The position numbers were made by a program, and so were the translations under genes. Positions 43,927 to 54,004 of a stretch of 64,000 bases of DNA are shown piece by piece. A model generated the notes under the pieces. The model was not told the DNA's origin. It saw nothing but the letters and a program-made list of their open reading frames with translations, and ran no database searches. The DNA is from a bacterium (GTDB lineage: Bacteria > Hinthialibacterota > Hinthialibacteria > H5-UNCL2). The stretch lies in the NCBI GenBank assembly GCA_015075175.1, contig JABTUV010000005.1, forward strand, positions 124,001 through 188,000, in the 5' to 3' direction. The first letter of the stretch is position 1. Each line of letters starts with the position of its first letter.

Positions 43927-46900
43927 CTACTCCTTGAAATCCCACCCGCGATAGTGGTAACCCACGTCGAGGAGGCGGTATTCCGAAGTAGCGGACTCGA
44001 GATTGTTGTCCACCCGGCCGTCGGTGCTCGTGGTACCGTTGCTCCATCTATTGTTAGTGCGATAGATGTCCAACGCGCCGTTCCACCCCACGGCGTCCCA
44101 ATAACTCTGCATCAGGGAGCCATCTTCGTGCCACATGGCGTAGCGGGCGTCGTGGCTGACCATTTGCGACCAATTGGTCGACGGCGCGCGGCTCGCGCTG
44201 GCGTAATACGTACTGCCGTCCAGACCCACCCAAAGGCATAGCGTCGCGCCGACCGGAATCCCGGAGACGCGGCTGGCGTCAAACACGAGCCCGATGCCGT
44301 AACTATTGGCGAAATACACGTTAACCCAGCAATCCCCGCCGGCTGCCTGGGTTCCCGAAGCCAGCCGGCAAATCGCTACCATCATGTCACCTTCGTATGC
44401 CGAAGATGAATTGTACCAGGTATCGTCAATCCCATTTCCGGCGTAAATCGTCGCCGAAGCCTTCGGCGCTGTGTTGCCGGACCACCCGCCGACGCCATCC
44501 AATCCGTACACCGTGAGTCGGAAATCCCCGCTCGGCCACTTGGTCGCGTCGGATACAACGGTGCTGGCGGCGATAACCTTGGCGATGCGCAGTGGAATGC
44601 GGGAAGCATCGCCCTCATTCTGGGACAGGTAAAAGGACTGGCACTCCCTTTCGCGTGTGGCGCTGGCCAAGCTTACAAAGCGCGGATTGTCGCGGCGCGG
44701 GTAGAAATATTCGGTGGGGAATGCAATGAAAACGCCAGCCTCGTCGACGTCCGACGGCGAGTCGTCCCCGTTGTTCCAGAAGCAATCATGCATTTCCGGA
44801 ATCGTGACGGTCGTCGAATCGATGTCACTGCCGAACAAAACCCACTGGAAGTCGGGCGTGGCGGGATCGCCGCTGATAACCGTCGCGCACCGGACGGCCG
44901 CGTTGCAGTCGTAATTCACGCTGGTAACCCAATGCAGCTGCGACGTGCTTCCCCTTATCCACACTGCATAGGGGCAGTTGTAAACGGTGTTGTTGGTAAA
45001 GGAAAACTCAAATCCCACGTTGCGGATATGCTCGTCTTCCGAGTCGTAGCCGTACGGCGAATCGACCAGCGCCGCGACTCTTGAAAGTCGGCGGAACCGG
45101 CTGAACATGGTGACGACGGTGCTCCAACCCGGCACGTCCCACGTGGGGCTGGAATTCAACGGCAACTCGTAAGCATATATCCCCGCGTCACCCCGTTCAA
45201 AAACACAACCTCGAATGAGGTTTACGGTTTGCGTGTATTGATTGTATTGATCCGCCCTGCATCGGTCCAACACGAGGCCGATGTACATGTGGCGAAAAAG
45301 GGTCGCCCATACGCTGGGATAGTCACTGGCGGTCCACACCGTTCCGGCTTCGGTATACATTCCATGGCCCGTGGCGCCCTCAATCCACCTGCGGTTTACG
45401 AATCGGGTACCCAAGTAGTACGAGGAGTCGAAATGAACCATTTCCTCGCGGTCGAATGGCAGTTCGGAGGCGTCGCTGATGCTGTTGTTGATCTGCAACC
45501 CACCCATGCAGATGAGATTCGTGAAGAATTCAGAACCGGCAGCAAAATCGGGTCGAAAGAGAGCGACCACCACGCCCGAATTGATCGTCAAGTCCCAAAG
45601 ATATACGGTCGATTGATCCGGCGTGGCGCTGCCCGGGTCCACGCCGACGATGTAATCTACACGAGGGTGGTGATATCCGAGATCGACCGTGCCGGTGTCG
45701 CTGGGGCGCGGGAACCAATGCTCTGAACCGTAATTGTCATCGCAGTTTCTTTCCTGCGGAGCCAGCGTGGCCATACCCTCGATCCCAAAGTCCGCAAGCG
45801 TTCCACAACCCGCGTTCACAAACGCACCAGTCGGATCCAGATAATGCTCCCCGTTCGCCACGTGTGTCGCATCAAACGGGGTCGTCGACTGATACGGCGG
45901 GTCATTGGCGCCCTGTGGATTCATCCAGTCCTCGTAAAGGTAAAGAAAGTATCCGGTCGCGGACGCGCCGTCGATCTGAGCGAATCCGGTGTAGTCCAGG
46001 TCCAATCCACCACCCGTGAAAATGTTGTTCAATTTCAGTGCGGGGTCCGCATACCCGTCGTAACAGCTGGTGAAAACATTGTTGCGCGCCGTTGCGTACA
46101 CGTAAGTCATGTCGCTGTCGCCATCAAGCGTTAATGCTCCGTAATCAATGTTGTCCATAGTATTCTGCTGCAACGCGACGTAAATGGCAGGCGTCTCGTA
46201 GCCACCGCTCGTTCCCCGCAGCAGCAAACCGTGGTTGGCATAGTAAATCAGGTTATTCGTCAGGGTAATTTCCGGATTGACGCCCGGGCCGGGAGCATGC
46301 GCCGTATTCCAGTCGAAAAGGCGAACCGCGCTCTCGCAATCATTGAACACGTTATCGCGCACCGCGTGGTTCAACTTGCTCCGCTCATTGAGGATACCGT
46401 CTTTGGCCCAACGGATGCGACAGAATTGTATTCGCGAATCGTTGGCCTCTGCAGCGTAGAAATGGAAGGCCGCCTTGTAGTTGGCGGCGCCGCGAGTGGG
46501 CGTGGCCTCCGCAGGCAGCCCGCTGCCGCCGTCGGTGTTTTCGCCGTACCCGTCGTCCGAGTACGCGGTGAAGAAAACCGGCAGGTACGGTTCGCCTACG
46601 GCGAGCACCGTCCCGCCGTCGTTGACCACGATGCATTCGTCGTTGCTGTTGTCGTCATCGCCCAACTTCACAACTGTGCCCGGTCGGATCACCAACGTGC
46701 AACCGTCTACGTAATAGGGCGCGGTAATGTGATAGGTCTTATCACGATACCACACTTCGTTCTTGCCCGAAGTGGCGACCTGCATGACATAGTCAATCAC
46801 TACCGGGCGCGCCATGTCGGCCACTTGCGAGTACCGCAAGCCCTCCAGGAGCAAGAGCTTCCCATCCTCCCACTGGAAACGCTTCCAGACGGGACGCCGC

Positions 46901-47797
46901 TGTCCGCCACAGGTCTGGGACGTGCCACCCGGAGCCGCTCCAGGCGAAGCCGAGGTTCAAACCGGTCACGGCGTGGCCGTCATTATCCCGGATCCAGTAC
47001 TGACGCATCAGCGAGCGCCGTGGCGCGCAGGTTCAACTCGCCCTCGCGCGTTCTGGCGACGACCGCCCGGTCGGTCTGCGACAGGTCGATCTCAGTGATC
47101 ACGACCAGCATCGCCGACGCCGCATTCATCCCGTAGGACGCCGGATCGAATGGTAAAGTCATCCGCAAGATAAGATTCTGCTTGAGCGTGACGTTGCCGT
47201 TGTCACAACAACATCACAGCCGGGAAACACGCTCGAATACACCGCCTGATTGCCATCCGCCACAGGTCTAGGAGACCTGGCTATCCTGATAATGTGACGT
47301 TGGCCGGTCTCGGGCACGAGCAGAGCCAGCGCCCGCACGCCGGTGCGAATCGCCCGTCCGTCGACTGGGTAGGAAACGTTCCACGAGTTCTCCCCGATGG
47401 GAGAAAGGGATTTCGCCCGCTGCCGGACGGCCTCAATACTGCGCCGGCGACGGCGGGACTGGGGCCGGCGGGCTGGATGGTCGTCGGTCCGTTCCCAGGC
47501 GCCTTCGGGGTGCGATAGTTGATGTCGGTCCCTTTTCGACGATCTGGGACGGGACGTCTACTCCAGCGAGGTAGGTTGTCCGGTAATGGGGTGCACGAAG
47601 ACCTGGTGGCGGGTAGCCTCCCAGACGCGGGTATGGGCGTCGCGCAGGGCTACGTTTTCCTGAAAGTCAGCGGCAACCGCCGCGCCGGACGAGAGAAAGA
47701 TGACGACGCCGAAGAAGAAGAGGGGGGTAAATGCCCTCCCAAGGCGGGCCCAACCCACGATGCCACGAACGGACGAACGAAAGGGCCTGCCAAACAT
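43927..47797 (-). pseudogene. Very large secreted beta-helix protein, broken near the N-terminus
   Basis: The 975-codon frame from 46854 to 43927 is intact. Upstream, the same gene continues in other frames: GNVTLKQNLILRMTLPFDP (around 47165), ENSWNVSYPVDGRAIRTGV (around 47390) and a signal peptide (PLFFFGVVIFLSSGAAVAA) starting at ATG 47797. Frame changes lie near 47560, 47200, 47000 and 46920. Restored length is about 1290 residues. The body has TLVIRPGTVVKLGDDD and many NNLIYY, NNVFTS and NNTVYN strands of a parallel beta-helix; the C-terminus ends YHYRGWDFKE. Probably a surface or extracellular polysaccharide-binding protein, co-transcribed with the dockerin-tailed helix downstream. Confidence 0.7.
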
Positions 47798-47907
47798 GAT
47801 CCGGCCTCCAAAAACAAAGTTCCATGCTGCGCAATGCAGCAAGAGGTTTACAAGTTTACAGCCTGGCGCCGTCGGCGCACAATATTGGGTAGAGCCAATC
47901 TCAGTGT

Positions 47908-47936
47908 ATCATACCCAGCTGGAGCGTCAACAAGAA
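47908..47936 (-). promoter_or_regulatory. Candidate promoter of the large secreted protein
   Basis: On the minus strand: TTCTTG, 17 bp, TATGAT within GTATGATACACTG, about 110 bp upstream of ATG 47797. Shares the 13-mer with 27561-27588. Confidence 0.5.
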
Positions 47937-48041
47937 AAGTCTCGCAGCCGAACGATTTGATCCGGGAGATTTCAGGGCAATTCTTCGTACCCATGCCGCG
48001 TTGCGGATTCCGCGCGGCAGCAAGCTGCCGCAGTCCACATC

Positions 48042-48101
48042 ACCCCCTCGACAAGGGGGGTTGGGGGAAAATGCGCCGTAGTTGCGCAGCGTGCTACGGG
48101 C
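48042..48101. repeat. CCCCCT/AGGGGG hairpin and GTTGCGCAGCGTGCT repeat
   Basis: A hairpin at 48043-48060 (loop CGACA) is followed by a short copy of the GTAGTTGCGCAGCGTGCT family that overlaps the last codons of the Wzz-like gene. Confidence 0.55.
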
Positions 48102-49887
48102 GGCGTTGCACGGGGGGCAGGTTTTCCAGGCCCTCGCGGACGAAGGCCAGGAGGGTGAAGACGAGGAGGGCGGCGAAGGCGCCCAAGAGAACCATGCGCG
48201 TCCGCTTGGGGGAGATGCGCTTGGCGGGAGGAATGGCCTTGCTGGAGAGGGAGAGGTTGGGCGCGCGCAAGAGTTCGGGGTTGTCGGCTTCCACGAGGCG
48301 GGAGAGGTTCTGCTCGTTGTCGAAAAAGGCGCCGGCCAGTTTGAGTTTACGTTCGAGGTTGTCGCGCTCGACCAAGTACTGGGCGGCGGGCAGTTGGAGG
48401 GCGTCGCGGCGGGCCTCCAGCTCGCTGATGCGTGCGGAGAGGCTGTCGCGCTCGGCCTGGGCGGCCAGGAGGTCGGCCTGGGCGCGGGTGAGCGACTCGT
48501 GCAGGGACTGGTAGCGCTTGCGCAGTTCTTCCAGAGCGGGGCCGCCAGCACCCTGGCCGGGCAGGAGGTTTTTCTGCGCGGAGAGGACGGTCAGGATGGC
48601 GGCGCGCGCCTCCAGGCCGAGGAGGGTGTTCTGCAGGTCGGTGCGCTCGGTGCGGGCGGTTTGGAGTTCGGCCTCTTTAGCTTTGCGGGCCTGCAGGGCG
48701 TCGTCGTAGAGATTGGCCAGGCGCACGTCTTCGGCATGGAGGGCGGGGGGGATGGGCTTGGTCTCTTCTTTGAGGGGACGAATGTAGAGGATGTGGTAGG
48801 TGACGTAGTTGGTCCAGGCGGCGTCCTCGGCGGAGGCGAGTTGTACGAGTTGGGCGGAGAGTTGGGCGCTGCGGCGGGCGTTGTCGGTGAGGTCGGCCTG
48901 GACGCCGCGCCGCAGGGTAGCGACTTGGCCTTCCATGCGGGCCGCATCCTGGATGACGCCCGGCTCGCCGATCCAGCGGCCTTCCTCTTCCTGGTGGGCC
49001 AGAAGCGCGCGCAGGCGTTCGATCTCCTTTTCCCGTCCCTCCACCTTCTGCCGGGCGGCCTGCAACTGGCCGTAAAGGCCCGTGTCGGCCAGGTGCTGGC
49101 TGGTCGTGGTTTCGCCGGTTCTGGAGTCGGTCGTGGTCTGGGTTTGCGTCTTGCCGTAGAGCGTAGCGACGAGGGTTTCCAGTTCGTTGAAGGACTTCTC
49201 GCCCAGCACCAGGGTGGGGGTGTTTTCACGGCGGCGGGCGATCTGGCCGAGCTGGGCCTGGACGCGCGAGGCGCTGTCGACGGTGAAGGCGATGTTGCGG
49301 TCGGCCTCCTCTTGGATGGCGGCCTGGTCGAGGTCCAGGAGTTTTTTGGCCCAGAGGTTGGCGAGCACGGCGGCGGAGCCAGCGTTGGGGGCGCGGGCGA
49401 CCAGGGTGAGGAGGTTGGCGTACTTGACGCCCAGGTTGGTTTCCTCCTCGATGTAGGTCTTCACCTGCATCCAGTCGCCGATGGTGACGGTGTCCAGGTC
49501 GTCCAGCCAATCCGGGTCGAGGGCGGCGAGGTCGGTGATCTCCTTTTCGGACAGGCCGGAGAGGAGGGGGCTGCCGGCGCGTTCGCGGGCGGCATCGCCG
49601 AGGATGCGCAGCTCGGAGACGACCTCCATTTTCAGGTTTGGATTGTCGGCGCGCTTCTCGTAGGTGACGACGGAGTTGGGTTCGGAGACGAGTAGGAGCG
49701 TCTTCTTGTAGCCGGGGGGATTGACGAGGATGTCGGCGGCGGCTTGGAAGGTTTTGGGCCAGAGGAGGGCGGCGACGGCGGTCACCGCGGCCACGGATAA
49801 CACGCCGGCGGCGATGAAGGCGCGCCGGCGATAGAGTACGGCCAGTATGGAGCCGAGACTGATTTCTTGCGGCGGCGCGGCGTTCAC
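48094..49887 (-). CDS. Wzz/GumC-like polysaccharide chain-length / export protein
   Basis: 597 residues. An N-terminal membrane segment at about 24-44 (FIAAGVLSVAAVTAVAALLW) is followed by a Wzz-type domain. A long coiled-coil lies at about 180-520 (LQAARQKVEGREKEIERLRA; RDSLSARISELEARRDAL). A second membrane segment is near the end (RMVLLGAFAALLVFTLLAF). This is the shape of polysaccharide co-polymerases of the PCP-2a/GumC/ExoP type lacking the kinase domain. It controls polymer length and export together with the flippase/GT locus 6-13 kb away. Confidence 0.85.
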   Translation of the reverse strand: MNAAPPQEISLGSILAVLYRRRAFIAAGVLSVAAVTAVAALLWPKTFQAAADILVNPPGYKKTLLLVSEPNSVVTYEKRADNPNLKMEVVSELRILGDAARERAGSPLLSGLSEKEITDLAALDPDWLDDLDTVTIGDWMQVKTYIEEETNLGVKYANLLTLVARAPNAGSAAVLANLWAKKLLDLDQAAIQEEADRNIAFTVDSASRVQAQLGQIARRRENTPTLVLGEKSFNELETLVATLYGKTQTQTTTDSRTGETTTSQHLADTGLYGQLQAARQKVEGREKEIERLRALLAHQEEEGRWIGEPGVIQDAARMEGQVATLRRGVQADLTDNARRSAQLSAQLVQLASAEDAAWTNYVTYHILYIRPLKEETKPIPPALHAEDVRLANLYDDALQARKAKEAELQTARTERTDLQNTLLGLEARAAILTVLSAQKNLLPGQGAGGPALEELRKRYQSLHESLTRAQADLLAAQAERDSLSARISELEARRDALQLPAAQYLVERDNLERKLKLAGAFFDNEQNLSRLVEADNPELLRAPNLSLSSKAIPPAKRISPKRTRMVLLGAFAALLVFTLLAFVREGLENLPPVQRRP

Positions 49888-50040
49888 GAAGGCTTTCCTC
49901 TGCCGTTGCTGGATGCGGGGACAAGCGTGGAATCTGGGCCAAGGGCTGTCAAGGCGAAAGGGGGGGGAGGGGGACAGTCCCTCCTGAGGCTTCGCCTCAC
50001 CCGTAGAGGATAGAAACCCAGGCCGCTCCGAAGGCGGGAT

Positions 50041-50155
50041 GGCCGCATCTAGGCCGTCCTCTCGATACGCCGGAGTACCGGCTACTCGAGGACTCGGTTT
50101 TTGTTTTTCCGGTTACTGCCGGACTCGGTTTTTGTTTTTCCGGCAACTCTCTCAG
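50041..50155 (+). repeat. Dispersed element E8 with duplicated tail
   Basis: Near-identical to E6 (CCGTCCTCTCGATACGCCGG...CTACTCGAGGACTCGG). Its tail GACTCGGTTTTTGTTTTTCC occurs twice, at 50091 and 50122, period 31. This is an incipient array. The rest of 49888-50308 holds only the REP below. Confidence 0.8.
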
Positions 50156-50173
50156 GGTCCATTTATAAGAGCG

Positions 50174-50239
50174 CGCCGACTTTCCGCGGGGGTACTCGAC
50201 TTGAGGGAGAGAATCGGCTGGAAAATCGGCGACTGTCCC
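50174..50239. repeat. REP-like hairpin
   Basis: CCGACTTTCCGC (50176) and GGAAAATCGGCGACTGTCCC (50220-50239). Ends 70 bp before rng. Confidence 0.6.
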
Positions 50240-50308
50240 GGGGCGGCCGTCGGGGGGCTTGCGCGGGGCGGGCAAAGCGCCTATGATCCCGCCGATTAGC
50301 GAGGTATT

Positions 50309-51571
50309 ATGGCTCAGAAAAAGATCGTCATCAGCGTGCGTCCTACCGAAACCGTGGTCGGGCTATACGAGGACAACCGCCTCGTCGAGCTCGGCGTGGA
50401 CCGGCCCAACGAGATCAAGCTGGTGGGCAACATTTACGTCGGCAAGGTCCAGAACGTGATCCCGTCGATGCAGGCCGCGTTCGTGAATTACGGCGCGGAG
50501 CGGGACGGGTTCCTGTCGCTGGACGACGTGCGCTTTCCGCCGGGGACCAAGAATCCGCGGCGGAGCCGCATCCAGGACGTGTTGCGCAAGGGGCAGAGCC
50601 TGATCGTGCAGATCGAAAAGGAGCCCATCGGCGAGAAGGGCTGCCGGCTGACGACCGACATTTCCCTGCCCGGCCGGCACCTGGTGCTGATGCCGACCAA
50701 TCCGCGCCGGGGGGTGTCGCGGCGGGTGGAGAGCGAGGAGGAGCGCAACCGGTTGAAAGCCCTGCTGGACGAGGTGGTGCCCAAGGAGTACGGCGTGATC
50801 GCGCGCACCGTGGCGGGCGGCGTCTCCAAGCGGGACCTGGCCGCCGATTATCGCTACCTGTCGCGCATCTGGAAGGAGATCGAGGAGGACTATCGGCGCG
50901 ATCCGGACCGCCCGCACCTGGTGCACAAGGAACTGGACATGGCGCTCTCTTTGGTGCGCGACAACTTCACGCGCGAGTGCGAGGAGATTCTCTGCGACGA
51001 TCGGTTCGTATACGAGGAGATCAAGGAGTTTCTCTCCACGTTTGCGCCGCGGGGGGACTGGGACCGGAAGACGGTGGTATTCGACAAGCCGGGCAGTCTG
51101 GTGCATCAGTACGGGCTGGACAAGGAAATCCGGCAGGCGCTGGCCAAGCGGGTGCCGTTGCCCTGCGGGGGGTCGCTGATCATCGAGGAGATGGAGACGC
51201 TATCCGCCATCGATGTCAATTCGGGGCGCAACGTGCATGGGGACGAGCAGCGGCAGATCATATTGACCACCAACATGGAGGCGGCGGAGGAGATTCCGCG
51301 CCAGTTGCGCTTGCGCGGGATCGGGGGGATCGTGGTGATCGATTTCATCGACATGGAGAGCAAGGGCGACAAGCTGAAGGTGCTGAATCAATTGCGCAAG
51401 GGATTGCGGGCGGACAAGGCGGCCAGCGACGTGTACGCCTTCTCCGAGCTGGGGACGATCCAGTTGTCGCGGGAGCGCACGCGGCCCAGCCTGTCGCGGC
51501 TGTTGACGCGCGAGTGTCCGCATTGCGAGGGCAGCGGGCACGTACCCAAGATCAAGCTCCTGCGGGGATAG
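50309..51571 (+). CDS. rng: Ribonuclease G
   Basis: 420 residues, the RNase E/G family. The S1 domain is at 35-110 (VGNIYVGKVQNVIPSMQAAF). The DNase-I-like catalytic domain has Asp about 302 in AIDVNSG and Asp about 345 in VVIDFIDM. The zinc-link is C403-x2-C406 in CPHCEGSGH. It processes 16S rRNA 5' ends and mRNA in the cytoplasm. Slightly shorter than E. coli RNase G, losing part of the small domain. The frame is clean, in contrast to nearby broken genes. Confidence 0.95.
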   Translation: MAQKKIVISVRPTETVVGLYEDNRLVELGVDRPNEIKLVGNIYVGKVQNVIPSMQAAFVNYGAERDGFLSLDDVRFPPGTKNPRRSRIQDVLRKGQSLIVQIEKEPIGEKGCRLTTDISLPGRHLVLMPTNPRRGVSRRVESEEERNRLKALLDEVVPKEYGVIARTVAGGVSKRDLAADYRYLSRIWKEIEEDYRRDPDRPHLVHKELDMALSLVRDNFTRECEEILCDDRFVYEEIKEFLSTFAPRGDWDRKTVVFDKPGSLVHQYGLDKEIRQALAKRVPLPCGGSLIIEEMETLSAIDVNSGRNVHGDEQRQIILTTNMEAAEEIPRQLRLRGIGGIVVIDFIDMESKGDKLKVLNQLRKGLRADKAASDVYAFSELGTIQLSRERTRPSLSRLLTRECPHCEGSGHVPKIKLLRG

Positions 51572-51656
51572 GCTGGGGACGGGACGAATGGGACGTGTGG
51601 GATTGCCGCTGGGGGCCGTCAGGCTGCGCGGTGGCGCGAGGTGAGGGGGCGGCAGG

Positions 51657-52538
51657 ATGCCGGTGGCGTTTCTTGTTGTAGCGCCGTTGTTTGTGACGGC
51701 GGCGACGCCGGAGCTTGCCTGGGAGAGCGCGCCGTGGGGGCGCTACGCGCTGGCCGCCATGCAGGCGGCGCCGTTTCCGTCGGCGAGCCGTGCGCAGGGC
51801 TATCGCCAGGGCCCGATCAACTTTCCCGCCGATCCGCATTACGTGGACAACCGCGTGCCCGTGCTCGTGCCGCACAGCGTGCCGCCGGTGGGGGCGGTGG
51901 ATTTCGTCGTGTACCTGCACGGGCACATGACCAACATGGAGCGGCGCTACTACGAGGGCTGGCCGCAGAAACTGGCGGCGGAAGCGGACCTGCCGGCGGT
52001 GTTTCTCTTTCCCCAAGGGCCTAAGATGGCGACGGACTCCGACTATGGGAAATTGTGTGAACCGGGAGGACTCGTGCGGCTGCTGTCGGAGGCGCTGGAG
52101 ATGCTGACGCGGGAGCAGGTGGTCGGCGATGCGACCGTGGGGCGGGTGGTGCTGGTGGGGCACAGCGGGGCCTATTATGGGATGGGCCGTATTTTGAGCG
52201 ATCCGGATCAGCGGAAGATCGTGGACGAGGTAGACCTTCTGGACGCCAGTTACGGCGAATACGAGGGGCTAGTGGCGGCGGCGTCGGAGCCGGGGATAGT
52301 TTTTCGCAGCGTGTTTTCCTCGACGCTGGCGGCCAACAACGTGGAGATGATGGGGCGGCTGGAGGCGGCCGGGTGCGCGTTTCACGTGCTGCGCGAGGCC
52401 GATCTTACGGATGAGCGATTAAGTTCGGAGCGCGAGCCGCTGTTCATTCACAGCCAGGCGGCGCACGACCAGCTTCCCGAGCTGTACTTTGCGCGGTTGT
52501 TGCGGACGGGCTTCCAGCTCTGGCAGCGGGAGAGGTGA
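51657..52538 (+). CDS. Secreted alpha/beta-hydrolase-fold protein
   Basis: 293 residues with a short signal peptide (MPVAFLVVAPLFVTAA). VDFVVYLHGHMTNMERRYYE is the strand before the oxyanion hole, VVLVGHSGAYYGMG the nucleophile elbow (GHSGA) and VDLLDASYGEYEG the acid strand; a candidate His is HSQAAHDQ at about 277. Substrate unknown: an esterase or peptidase-like enzyme. It starts 86 bp after rng, probably a separate transcript. Confidence 0.75.
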   Translation: MPVAFLVVAPLFVTAATPELAWESAPWGRYALAAMQAAPFPSASRAQGYRQGPINFPADPHYVDNRVPVLVPHSVPPVGAVDFVVYLHGHMTNMERRYYEGWPQKLAAEADLPAVFLFPQGPKMATDSDYGKLCEPGGLVRLLSEALEMLTREQVVGDATVGRVVLVGHSGAYYGMGRILSDPDQRKIVDEVDLLDASYGEYEGLVAAASEPGIVFRSVFSSTLAANNVEMMGRLEAAGCAFHVLREADLTDERLSSEREPLFIHSQAAHDQLPELYFARLLRTGFQLWQRER

Positions 52539-52672
52539 AATCCCCTCTCCCTTGGGGAGAGGGTTAGGGTGAGGGGGGCGTGGCGTAAAGGCGGGTTTCC
52601 CCCTCACCCGCTCGGCTGCGCTTCGCTCCGCCGAGCGACCTCTCCCTCAAGGAGAGGTGGAGAATCCCGCAG
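52534..52672 (+). repeat. Copy of the GC-rich hairpin repeat of 17.1-17.5 kb
   Basis: GAAATCCCCTCTCCCTTGGGG, GTGAGGGGGGCGTGG, CACCCGCTCGGCTGCGC and CCGAGCGACCTCTCCC. It begins over the last codon of the hydrolase gene and forms the left edge of the long duplication. Confidence 0.8.
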
Positions 52673-52732
52673 CCGCGAGACTTTGCGGCTGCACGCTCCT
52701 TGGTCACCCGTCGTAACACTTCGTCAGGCGGC

Positions 52733-52761
52733 TTGACAGTGCCGTACCGCCCGTGCAGAAT
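52733..52761 (+). promoter_or_regulatory. Duplicate of the ileS promoter
   Basis: TTGACA, 17 bp, CAGAAT, identical to 17553-17581. Confidence 0.5.
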
Positions 52762-52905
52762 GAAGCAAAATCGAGGATGATCGGCAACGTGACGGATATG
52801 CAATTGATCCTTCCCATCGCCATTGCCTAGCCCCCTTTTGCGGAAGGGGGCGCAACCCGACTTTCTCCTATTTCAATCCGACCCGAACAAAGCCGTGAGG
52901 ACATG

Positions 52906-53934
52906 ATGAGCAAACCGTACTTCCCCGTGACTTCGCCCCAGCTGGACTTCCCCGCAATGGAGGAGGAGGTGCTGGCGTACTGGCGGGAGCATGACACCTT
53001 CAGGGAGTCGATCCGGCGGCGGCAGGCGCAGGGGGCGCGTGACTACGTCTTCTACGACGGGCCGCCGTTTGCGACCGGGCTGCCGCACTATGGCCACATT
53101 CTCACATCCTACATCAAGGACACCATCCCGCGGCTGTTCACCATGCTGGGGCGGACGGTGGATCGGCGCTTCGGCTGGGACTGCCACGGCCTGCCGATTG
53201 AGAACGAAATCGAGAAGGAGCTGGAGATTTCCGGCAAGCGGGAGATCGAGGCCTACGGGGTGGACCGGTTCAACGCGCGCTGCGCGGAGGCGGTCATGCG
53301 CTACACCCGGGAATGGGAGCGCATCATCACGCGGCTGGGGCGTTGGGTGGATTTCGAGCGGGATTATAAGACCATGGACCTCTCCTACATGGAGAGCATT
53401 CTGCGGGTGTTCCATGATCTGTGGCAGAAGGGGCTGATCTAGGAGGGGGAGCGGGTGGTGGCCTATTGTTATCGCTGCCAGACGCCGCTCTCGAACTTCG
53501 AGGCGCGGCTGGACGATTCGTTTCGTCCCCGCCAGGACCCGTCGGTCACACTAAGATTCAAAGTGAGAGACACCGAGCGGCCGACTTATTTTCTCGCCTG
53601 GACGACGACGCCGTGGACGCTGCCCTCCAACGTGGCGCTGGCGGTGGGGGGCGGGATCGCCTACGAGCGGCTGCGCCTGGACGGGGAGGATTACTACATC
53701 GCGGCGGCGCGGCACGAGGCCTACGCCAAGCTCTTGAAGGGCGCCGAGCGGGTGGAGACGGTTCCCGGCGAGGCGCTGGCGGGGATGAGCTACGAGCCGC
53801 TGTTTCCCTATTTCCAGGACACGCCCAACGGCTTTCAGGTGGTGGTGGCGGATTTCGTGTCGACCGAGGACGGGACGGGCATCGTGCACATCGCGCCGGC
53901 TTTCGGCGAGGACGACTTCAAGCTGGGCGCGGCG
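52906..53934 (+). pseudogene. Truncated second copy of ileS (N-terminal third)
   Basis: Encodes MSKPYFPV... through the HIGH-type motif and into the editing domain, ending at [12 protein letters not shown]. It is more correct than copy 1: indels at the equivalents of 17851, 18257, 18370, 18470 and 18688 are absent. But it has one nonsense change, TAC to TAG at 53440, after KGLI. It cannot make a working synthetase. If real, it is a promoter-driven fragment that would transcribe the ABC transporter genes downstream; otherwise it marks an assembly join. Confidence 0.85.
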
Positions 53935-54004
53935 AAGCAGGCGAGATGGTGGCGGGGACGCCGGCGGTTCCGGCGGATGAACATGGGGCCGGCGTCTGCC
54001 CGCG

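Larger units (their letters stand above)
52551..53934 (+). repeat. Long direct duplication, copy 2
   Basis: Partner of 17371-18748. It contains the promoter, the leader hairpin and the first 1029 bp of ileS, then stops abruptly after GGGCGCGGCG at 53934. Confidence 0.92.

Noticed and set aside
48082-49695. 537-codon plus-strand frame opposite the Wzz-like gene
   Set aside because: Low-complexity shadow; the minus strand has membrane segments and coiled coils of a known family.
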